A stretch of 6,652 bases of DNA, taken from DATEEW01 sp035273665. Its GTDB lineage: Bacteria > Pseudomonadota > Gammaproteobacteria > Burkholderiales > SG8-39. Location of the stretch: positions 1 through 6,652 of the forward strand of contig DATEOW010000011.1 of the NCBI GenBank assembly GCA_035273665.1, written 5' to 3'. The position numbers and the translations under genes are program-made. How positions within the stretch are numbered: the stretch's first letter is position 1; each line of letters opens with the position of its first letter. Positions 1-4,869 of this stretch are shown one piece after another. A model generated the notes under the pieces. It was not told the origin of the DNA and did no database searches. It saw only the letters and a program-made list of their open reading frames with translations.

Positions 1-798
1 AAATTGATTCTCGGCACACTTCAGCCGGATTCCGGTCATGTGCGATTAGGCACCAATCTCAACGTCGCGTACTTCGACCAGATGCGCGAGCAACTCGATC
101 CCGAAAAAACGGTTGCCGACACCATCAGTCCCGGCTCGGAATGGATCGAAGTCAACGGTGGCCGCAAACATGTGATGACTTATCTGGGCGATTTTTTGTT
201 CTCCCCCCGCCGCGTCAACTCGCCCGTTCGTATGCTATCCGGCGGTGAACGCAATCGTCTTCTGCTTGCGCGATTGTTCGCGCGCCCGACGAACTTACTC
301 GTGCTCGACGAACCGACCAACGATCTGGACATCGAGTCGCTGGAGCTACTCGAGCAAAGCCTGCAGGAATACAACGGCACGCTGCTCCTTGTCAGTCACG
401 ACCGCGCCTTTCTCGATAACGTCGCCACCCAGACACTCGCGGCCGAAGGCAATGGGGAATGGCATGAATATGTCGGCGGCTATAGCGATTGGCTTGCGCA
501 GCGTCGCAAAGCATCCCAAGACACCGCGCGGGAAGACAAGGCCGCAGCGGCAAATGCACGCGAGCGTCCCCGAGTGAAACTGAGCTACAAGGATCAACGC
601 GAGCTGGATTCCCTGCCGGCCGAAATCGAAGCATTGGAAGGCGAACAGCGCGCCCTCGCGGCCCGCATGAGCGATCCTGATTATTACAAACAAGACGCGG
701 CGACCATGCGTACAGATCAGACACGCGTCGACGAAATCGAGAAACGTCTCATACAAAAGCTGGCGCGCTGGGAAGCGCTGGAACAAAAATCGGCTTGA
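1..798 (+). CDS. uup: ABC-F ATPase Uup, C-terminal part (5' end outside window)
   Basis: This is the second half of a soluble ABC-F family ATPase of the Uup type. The frame is open from base 1, and the first residues (KLILGTLQPDSG) are what normally follows a Walker A motif, so the gene starts upstream of the window. The TTG at base 4 is not its start. Numbering from the first visible codon, it shows a Q-loop glutamine (Q27), the ABC signature LSGGER (79-84), Walker B with catalytic glutamate (VLDEP, E104), and the switch histidine in SHDR (H133). A charged C-terminal helical region follows (about 192-261) and matches the Uup C-terminal domain. In the known family this domain binds DNA. E. 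coli Uup has about 635 residues, so roughly 40% is present here. Uup has been tied to ribosome function and to transposon precise excision, but its exact role is unsettled. The assignment is firm because the stretch around the signature is nearly identical to E. coli Uup. Confidence 0.93.
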   Translation, partial: KLILGTLQPDSGHVRLGTNLNVAYFDQMREQLDPEKTVADTISPGSEWIEVNGGRKHVMTYLGDFLFSPRRVNSPVRMLSGGERNRLLLARLFARPTNLLVLDEPTNDLDIESLELLEQSLQEYNGTLLLVSHDRAFLDNVATQTLAAEGNGEWHEYVGGYSDWLAQRRKASQDTAREDKAAAANARERPRVKLSYKDQRELDSLPAEIEALEGEQRALAARMSDPDYYKQDAATMRTDQTRVDEIEKRLIQKLARWEALEQKSA

Positions 799-820
799 TA
801 CTGCTAAGCTTCGTCCCTCA

Positions 821-826
821 AAGGAG
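821..826 (+). promoter_or_regulatory. Shine-Dalgarno AAGGAG for the queD-like gene
   Basis: AAGGAG lies 6 nt before the TTG at 833. It decides the start: no ATG or GTG is suitably placed, and a start at the next in-frame ATG would remove the first zinc-binding histidine. Confidence 0.85.
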
Positions 827-832
827 ACGCGC

Positions 833-1282
833 TTGATCCGCATCACCAAAAGACTCGAATTCGACGCCGGCCACCGCATCCCGGACCATCGCAGCGTCTG
901 CCGTAATTTGCATGGTCATCGATATGTGATGGAACTGAGCCTCGAGGGGGAAGTGAAGAACATCCCCGGCGCGTCGGATCACGGCATGCTGCTCGATTTT
1001 TCCGAGGTCAAGGCCATGGCCAAGGAGCATCTGGTCGATCAGTGGGATCATGCATTCCTCGTCTACGAAGGCGACGAGGAAGTCGTCAAATTGCTTGCGG
1101 CGCTTCCCGACCATAAAACGGTGATGCTGAATCGTGTGCCGACGGCCGAGCATCTTGCGCGCATTGCATTCGAGACGCTTGCGCCCTTGATCGACAATCG
1201 CTACGGCAATCAATTGCGCCTCGCCAAGATTCGGCTCTACGAAACGCCGAATAGCTGGGCGGAATACGGCGCCAAGGACTAG
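833..1282 (+). CDS. queD: 6-carboxytetrahydropterin synthase (QueD/PTPS family)
   Basis: A 149-residue member of the 6-pyruvoyltetrahydropterin synthase/QueD family. QueD converts 7,8-dihydroneopterin triphosphate to 6-carboxytetrahydropterin, the second step towards the 7-deazaguanine precursor of queuosine in tRNA, in the cytoplasm. The family residues are all visible: zinc ligands H14, H27 and H29 (in DAGH and LHGH), the catalytic cysteine C23 four residues before H27, the Asp-His pair D72-H73 (QWDH), a PTAEHLA motif that matches the family's PTxENLA, and the substrate-binding glutamate E137 in YETPNSWAEY. It is longer than E. coli QueD (about 120 residues), as in many proteobacterial and phage relatives. 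The start is TTG, supported by a well-spaced AAGGAG. It lies 34 nt after uup with no terminator between, so the two may share a transcript. No other queuosine genes are in the window, so a different pterin role cannot be excluded. Confidence 0.9.
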   Translation: MIRITKRLEFDAGHRIPDHRSVCRNLHGHRYVMELSLEGEVKNIPGASDHGMLLDFSEVKAMAKEHLVDQWDHAFLVYEGDEEVVKLLAALPDHKTVMLNRVPTAEHLARIAFETLAPLIDNRYGNQLRLAKIRLYETPNSWAEYGAKD

Positions 1283-1285
1283 GCG

Positions 1286-1318
1286 AAAAAAAAGGCTTTG
1301 CCGCGGCAAAGCCTTTTT
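1286..1318. terminator. Bidirectional intrinsic terminator between converging genes
   Basis: A GC-rich hairpin has arms GGCTTTGCC (1294-1302) and GGCAAAGCC (1305-1313). The innermost bases must open, so the likely form is an 8-bp stem with a CGCG loop. Eight A's (1286-1293) precede it and five T's (1314-1318) follow it. Read on the plus strand it ends queD 3 nt after the stop codon. Read on the minus strand its U-tract is eight long and it ends the reductase-redoxin operon. One structure therefore appears to serve both. Confidence 0.9.
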
Positions 1319-1334
1319 GCATGCTCGGTTTGCT

Positions 1335-1370
1335 TTAATACTTCACCGAACATTAATACTTCACCGAACA
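1335..1370. repeat. Exact 18-bp tandem duplication spanning the redoxin stop codon
   Basis: The 18-mer TTAATACTTCACCGAACA occurs twice back to back (1335-1352 and 1353-1370) with no mismatch, and the identity stops on both sides. On the minus strand each copy reads Cys-Ser-Val-Lys-Tyr-stop in the redoxin frame. The copy at 1353-1370 is the real gene end. The second lies just downstream in the 3' untranslated region, in the same frame. Confidence 0.97.
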
Positions 1371-1955
1371 CCCATAAGCCTGCGTCGTCGCGGTGGTCAC
1401 CGGTTTTCCGGTCTGCGCTTCTTCCAACGCCACGCGCACATAGTTGGTGGCAGTCGTGATGTCCTCGACTTTCGCAGTCGGTTTGCTGTCGATCGCGCCC
1501 GCGTAGATCAAGACGCCTTTCGGATCGATGATGTACATATGCGGCGTTGTCTTCGCGCCGTAGGTCTTGCCCACCTTACCATCCGTATCCATGAGCGTCG
1601 CCGTGACAACCGCTTTTTCGTCATGCATCCATGCGGCCATATCCGCCGGCGATTTGTAATCGGTCTGCCCTTGTGCGGTCGAATTCACCGCGAACCACAT
1701 CACGCCGCGTGACATCGCTTCTTTCTGGGTCGACTGCATATTGCCTTCGTAATGTTTCTTGACGAAGGGGCAACCTGGATTCACCCATTCGAGCACGACA
1801 TACTTGCCCTTCAGCTTGCTCAGATCGTGCGCCATGCCGTTGGTATCGACCGCGGTAAATTGTGGTGCGGGCTGACCCACAACGGCGGCTGCGAAAGCCG
1901 GTAGGCCGACACTCATGCCGGCGGCGATCAATGCGGACATCAAGAAACGCTTCAT
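1353..1955 (-). CDS. Secreted redoxin (AhpC/TSA-like, thioredoxin fold)
   Basis: A 200-residue protein with an N-terminal Sec signal peptide (MKRF, hydrophobic stretch, cleavage probably after PAFA near residue 22 or 23), so it should be periplasmic. The mature part is a redoxin domain: GQPAPQF (27-33), a strand-turn with NPGCPFVKKHY holding the likely active cysteine C62, and a cis-proline motif TTP (P138). The active site is CPFV, not CxxC, which resembles peroxiredoxin-like proteins more than TlpA/ResA thioredoxins. A second cysteine, C196, sits in the tail GCSVKY and could be a resolving cysteine. It lies 29 nt after the DsbD-like gene and is surely co-transcribed with it, so that reductase is the likely electron donor. 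The ATG at 1955 is chosen over the TTG one codon upstream because AGGAGG is 6 nt from the ATG but only 3 nt from the TTG. The substrate is unknown. Peroxide reduction is one possibility. Confidence 0.85.
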   Translation of the reverse strand: MKRFLMSALIAAGMSVGLPAFAAAVVGQPAPQFTAVDTNGMAHDLSKLKGKYVVLEWVNPGCPFVKKHYEGNMQSTQKEAMSRGVMWFAVNSTAQGQTDYKSPADMAAWMHDEKAVVTATLMDTDGKVGKTYGAKTTPHMYIIDPKGVLIYAGAIDSKPTAKVEDITTATNYVRVALEEAQTGKPVTTATTQAYGCSVKY

Positions 1956-1961
1956 CAAGAT

Positions 1962-1967
1962 CCTCCT
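1962..1967 (-). promoter_or_regulatory. Shine-Dalgarno AGGAGG for the redoxin gene
   Basis: A perfect AGGAGG on the minus strand lies in the 29-nt gap after the reductase stop codon, 6 nt before the ATG at 1955. It selects that ATG over the adjacent upstream TTG. It also suggests strong translation of the second gene of the operon. Confidence 0.88.
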
Positions 1968-1984
1968 GTTGGCGTTGCGACGAA

Positions 1985-4093
1985 TTAAAGCGGTGCGACT
2001 GCTGCTGTGACTTCTTTGACCGACGGCAGTTCCGACAACAAGCTCGGCGCCGCACCGGGCGATCCTGGGTATAACGCGTAAACCGGCACGCCGCTACGGC
2101 CCAATTGCGTCAACGCCGTCGTGATGGCCGGATCGCGCGAGGTCCAATCGGCGCGCAATAAGGCGACCTTCTTTTCCTTGAAGGCATTCAGTACGGCGGC
2201 GTCAGCCAGCGTGGTGCGCTTGTTGTACTGGCAAGTAACGCACCATGCGGCGGTGAAATCCACAAAAACAGGACGGCCCTGGGCTTGATAGTCCGCCACG
2301 CGTTGCGCCGACCACGCTTCCCACCCTCCGGCAACCGCTGCTTGCGCCGATCCTGAGGGCGCGGGCTTTAGCAATGGCAAGCTCCAGCCCAATACGACGG
2401 CGAGCAATAGCAAAGAAAGGGCGCCCAACCACAGGCGTGTTCGCCCAGCGACGAGCGGCGATGCCCATATCCACAGGGCCAATGCCACCGTGAGCAACAA
2501 AAGGAGTAAGGCCGCGACACCATCGATGCCCACTTGCTGGCCCAACACCCACAGCAACCAGATCACCGTTGCAAACATGGGAAAGGCCATCAATATCTTG
2601 AAGCGCAGCAACCAAGGACCCGGCCGCGGCAAAGCACGCGCAAGCGCCGGCACGAGGCTCACCAATAAATAAGGTGCCGCCATGCCGAGACCCAGCACGG
2701 CGAAAATCGTGAGCGCTTGTGTTGCAGGCAAGGAAATCGCGAACCCGAGTGCGGCGCCCATGAACGGCGCGGTGCAGGGCGATGCGATCGCAACCGCCAA
2801 CACCCCCGTCAAAAATGAATCGACGACCGGATGCCGACTTTGCCAACCGGCCGCATTCGACGGTACGAGCGTACGCAATTCGAACACGCCCGCGAGATTC
2901 AGGCCGATCAGCGTGAACAACACGGCAAGCGCCGCGACGAATCCCGGCTCTTGCAACTGGAAGCCCCATCCCAATTGCTCGCCGGCCGCGCGCAATGCCA
3001 ATAGCAGTGCGGCGAGTGCAATGAAAGATAAGAGCACGCCCAGGGTATAAGCGGCGCCACCCAAAGCGAGATAACGACGTTCATCCGCATGACGCGCAAA
3101 GCCAAGCAGTTTCAGTGACAACACCGGAAACACGCAAGGCATCAGATTGAGCAAGGCGCCGCCGATGAATGCAAAGAGCAGCGCCAAACCGAAAGTGGTT
3201 GTGGGTGTCGAAAGCGGTGCTTGTTCGGGGACCGTCGTGGATGCGTCGAAGGTCGGCGCTGCCTCTGCGAGCGTGGGCCAAGGGCCCGTCATCTGCGCTT
3301 CCACGCGCACGCTTTGTTGTCCGGCGACAAGCACCGCAGGCACCAGCGATGGGCTGGCACTGCGTTGCGGTGATAAAGGCATGCGCCCTTCCCACTCGCC
3401 GCGCTGCCACTGTTGTCGCATCGGTGCGGCGTGTTCAATCACACCTGCCGTTTCCGGAAAAGCCGTCAGTGTTTTTCCCTGCAAGGATTTCGGCAGGCCG
3501 CTTACGCGCAACACCAGCGCATCGTCCTCGACTTTTGCTTTTGCAGTTGCGCCGGGGACGGTTGACGGCTGCGCAGCGAAAGACTGTGCGAATTGCGTCG
3601 CATGCGAAAGCGTTGGCGATTGTGTGGGGACGTTCAGCGTGAACTCACCCGACTCCGGGATGCATTCGATCCTGCAAACCAACCAATCGCCGCGCAACTT
3701 GACTTCAAGTGTCAATCCGGAAAAAGCCGAATCGATGCGCAGCGGGACGGGCAACAAGGTCGTGCCCTCGAAACCGTAATTCAACAAAGGGCCGATGGGA
3801 AGACGCTTCGGCGTCGGCCATTGAATTTCACCCGCCTGAACGCCCGCAGGCAACCGCCATTCAAGCCGAATCGGCAAACCGGAATCGCCGGGATTACGCC
3901 AGTAGGTATGCCACTCCGGTTGATGTTGAATCAATAAACCCAACCACACGGTTCGGCCGGCGCCAATGCCCTCGGGCGCATGCGCGACCAATTCGGCGCG
4001 AACTTGGGGCGTCGTCACGACAGCGGCCGCATTTGCAGAGGCGGGCGTCAGGCACAGAAGAGGAAGTAAAAGCAGGAATCGGCGCAAAATCAC
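1985..4093 (-). CDS. DsbD/ScsB-like thiol:disulfide interchange protein
   Basis: A 702-residue inner-membrane reductase that should pass electrons from cytoplasmic thioredoxin to periplasmic partners. It has a signal peptide (MILRRF, leucine-rich core, cleavage near SANA, residue 22) and a large periplasmic N-terminal region (about 23-295) with a cysteine pair C140 and C144 in CRIEC. Next come about eight membrane helices (302-575), with the family cysteines C320 in NLMPCVFPVLSLK and C440 in ASPCTAPFMG. The C-terminal thioredoxin domain (about 590-702) has CVTC (C618, C621) and a cis-proline in SGVP (P670). This is the three-module DsbD plan, but it is longer than E. coli DsbD (about 565 residues) because of the extended N-terminal domain, which is closer to ScsB. 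The start is GTG. It is the first possible start after an in-frame stop at 4142-4144, and no clear Shine-Dalgarno precedes it. It heads the operon with the redoxin. Whether it feeds cytochrome c maturation, disulfide isomerases or a peroxide pathway cannot be read from sequence. Confidence 0.92.
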   Translation of the reverse strand: MILRRFLLLLPLLCLTPASANAAAVVTTPQVRAELVAHAPEGIGAGRTVWLGLLIQHQPEWHTYWRNPGDSGLPIRLEWRLPAGVQAGEIQWPTPKRLPIGPLLNYGFEGTTLLPVPLRIDSAFSGLTLEVKLRGDWLVCRIECIPESGEFTLNVPTQSPTLSHATQFAQSFAAQPSTVPGATAKAKVEDDALVLRVSGLPKSLQGKTLTAFPETAGVIEHAAPMRQQWQRGEWEGRMPLSPQRSASPSLVPAVLVAGQQSVRVEAQMTGPWPTLAEAAPTFDASTTVPEQAPLSTPTTTFGLALLFAFIGGALLNLMPCVFPVLSLKLLGFARHADERRYLALGGAAYTLGVLLSFIALAALLLALRAAGEQLGWGFQLQEPGFVAALAVLFTLIGLNLAGVFELRTLVPSNAAGWQSRHPVVDSFLTGVLAVAIASPCTAPFMGAALGFAISLPATQALTIFAVLGLGMAAPYLLVSLVPALARALPRPGPWLLRFKILMAFPMFATVIWLLWVLGQQVGIDGVAALLLLLLTVALALWIWASPLVAGRTRLWLGALSLLLLAVVLGWSLPLLKPAPSGSAQAAVAGGWEAWSAQRVADYQAQGRPVFVDFTAAWCVTCQYNKRTTLADAAVLNAFKEKKVALLRADWTSRDPAITTALTQLGRSGVPVYALYPGSPGAAPSLLSELPSVKEVTAAVAPL

Positions 4094-4200
4094 GGCTGTT
4101 CGGACAGGGGTTATCGGGGAACGTTCCGAGGCCCGCGCATCCTATCCGATTCCCGGCACCAGGGAGTAGCATGCCGCGAAGTTCATAAAGGTGCTCAAAC
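4094..4200. promoter_or_regulatory. Divergent control region between the reductase operon and creA
   Basis: This 107-nt spacer must hold the promoters of both divergent units. I find no convincing -35/-10 pair in either direction. It contains a perfect 10-bp palindrome GGAACGTTCC (4118-4127) and a near-perfect one CTGTTCGGACAG (4096-4107). The second sits just upstream of the reductase GTG, where a Shine-Dalgarno would be expected. Either could be an operator or a small RNA hairpin. The regulator is unknown. A modest Shine-Dalgarno AAAGG (4187-4191) serves creA. Confidence 0.45.
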
Positions 4201-4683
4201 ATGATGATCAAGCTTTTTCGCTATGGCCTTCCCCTTTGCGGCGCGCTTCTTCCGCTTACTCTTTCCCTACCTCTTGGTGCCGAAGAAATTGACAGCGTCA
4301 ACACCAACTGGAAGCTTTTCGGTTCAGACAAAGTAGTGCTTGAGGTCTATGACGATCCCAAAGTGCAAGGTGTAGCCTGTTATGTATCGCGGGCAAAGAC
4401 CGGCGGCTTCAAAGGAGCGGTGGGCATTGCGGAAGATGTATTCGAATCCTCAATCGCATGCCGCCAAGTCGGACCGATTGCATTCAAAGAACCGTTGAAA
4501 AAGAAGGAGGAAGTTTTCTCGGAACGGCTATCGATTCTGTTCAAAGAAATGCATGTCATCCGACTCGTCGACAACCAACGCAACACGCTGGTGTATTTCA
4601 CTTACTCGGACCGCATTATTTCCGGCAGTCCAAAGAGCAGTGTTACCGCGGTGCCGGTTGGAGCCCTTATTCCAGTGAAGTAA
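4201..4683 (+). CDS. creA: CreA family periplasmic protein
   Basis: A 160-residue protein that matches E. coli CreA closely over most of its length, including the stretches DDPKVQGVACYVSRAKTGG (51-69), IAEDVF, QVGPI, YSDRIISGSPK (135-145) and VTAVPV. An N-terminal signal peptide (MMIKLFRYG, hydrophobic core, cleavage after LGA at about residue 27) predicts export to the periplasm. The mature protein has only two cysteines, C60 and C87. Both positions are kept in E. coli CreA, and they could form a disulfide. The biochemical function of CreA is not established. In E. coli the gene sits beside creBCD, but no such two-component genes are seen here. It is transcribed divergently from the DsbD-like operon. 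The ATG at 4201 is preferred to the next codon (also ATG) because AAAGG lies 9 nt upstream, though either is possible. Confidence 0.93.
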   Translation: MMIKLFRYGLPLCGALLPLTLSLPLGAEEIDSVNTNWKLFGSDKVVLEVYDDPKVQGVACYVSRAKTGGFKGAVGIAEDVFESSIACRQVGPIAFKEPLKKKEEVFSERLSILFKEMHVIRLVDNQRNTLVYFTYSDRIISGSPKSSVTAVPVGALIPVK

Positions 4684-4709
4684 CACAGGCTTGCTGTTTG
4701 CACGCGAGT

Positions 4710-4740
4710 GCGCTGCATATATAGCGCCGCGCTTTTTTTT
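4710..4740 (+). terminator. Candidate weak terminator of creA
   Basis: A short stem GCGCT (4710-4714) with AGCGC (4723-4727) encloses an AT-rich 8-nt loop. It is followed by CCGCG/C and then eight T's (4733-4740). The T-tract is typical, but the stem is short and separated from it by 5 nt, so efficiency is doubtful. Confidence 0.4.
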
Positions 4741-4855
4741 GCTAGGTCTTTCCGAGCAAGCGCGCTATGGCTTCATTCTTTTATATAAGTCCAAAGATTT
4801 GCTTTCGCGTGCGTACGCAACGCATTCGTTTGTACGCATTTACTCGCTTAACTTT

Positions 4856-4861
4856 CAGGGA
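4856..4861 (+). promoter_or_regulatory. Shine-Dalgarno CAGGGA for the RTX gene
   Basis: CAGGGA lies 8 nt before the ATG at 4870. It supports this start, which directly opens the first RTX-like repeat with no signal peptide. Confidence 0.7.
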
Positions 4862-4869
4862 CAACGATC

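Larger units (their letters stand above)
4684..4869 (+). other. 186-nt AT-richer spacer upstream of the RTX gene
   Basis: No gene is supported here. In order it holds a small hairpin with a GNRA-type loop (GCAC-GCGA-GTGC, 4700-4711), a candidate terminator ending in eight T's (to 4740), a TATATAAG box (4782-4789) that could be a -10 element although no matching -35 is visible, and a 10-bp palindrome TGCGTACGCA (4810-4819). Two further ACGCA copies follow at 4820-4824 and 4834-4838. The promoter of the RTX gene is most likely in this stretch. Confidence 0.5.

Noticed and set aside
4..798. TTG at base 4 as the start of a complete 264-residue gene
   Set aside because: The frame is open through base 1, and the first residues match the segment right after Walker A in ABC-F proteins, so the gene is cut by the window edge.
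346..879. 177-residue reading frame on the minus strand
   Set aside because: It lies opposite uup, whose motifs are unmistakable, and extends into the start of queD. It has no recognisable domain or ribosome binding site.
818..1309. 163-residue reading frame on the minus strand
   Set aside because: It is the complement of queD, which carries all family catalytic residues. It also starts inside the terminator hairpin.
1317..1712. 131-residue plus-strand reading frame opposite the redoxin
   Set aside because: It is arginine- and histidine-rich shadow sequence. The opposite strand encodes a full redoxin with signal peptide and Shine-Dalgarno.
1353..1958. TTG start adding one residue to the redoxin
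   Set aside because: The AGGAGG is only 3 nt from the TTG but 6 nt from the next codon, ATG, which is therefore the better start.
2202..2969. 255-residue minus-strand frame inside the reductase gene, possibly a sign of a frameshift
   Set aside because: The main reductase frame is intact for 702 residues with all domains, so this is an overlapping shadow frame.
3147..3779. 210-residue plus-strand frame opposite the reductase N-terminal region
   Set aside because: No domain is recognisable, and the opposite strand has a continuous DsbD-like protein.
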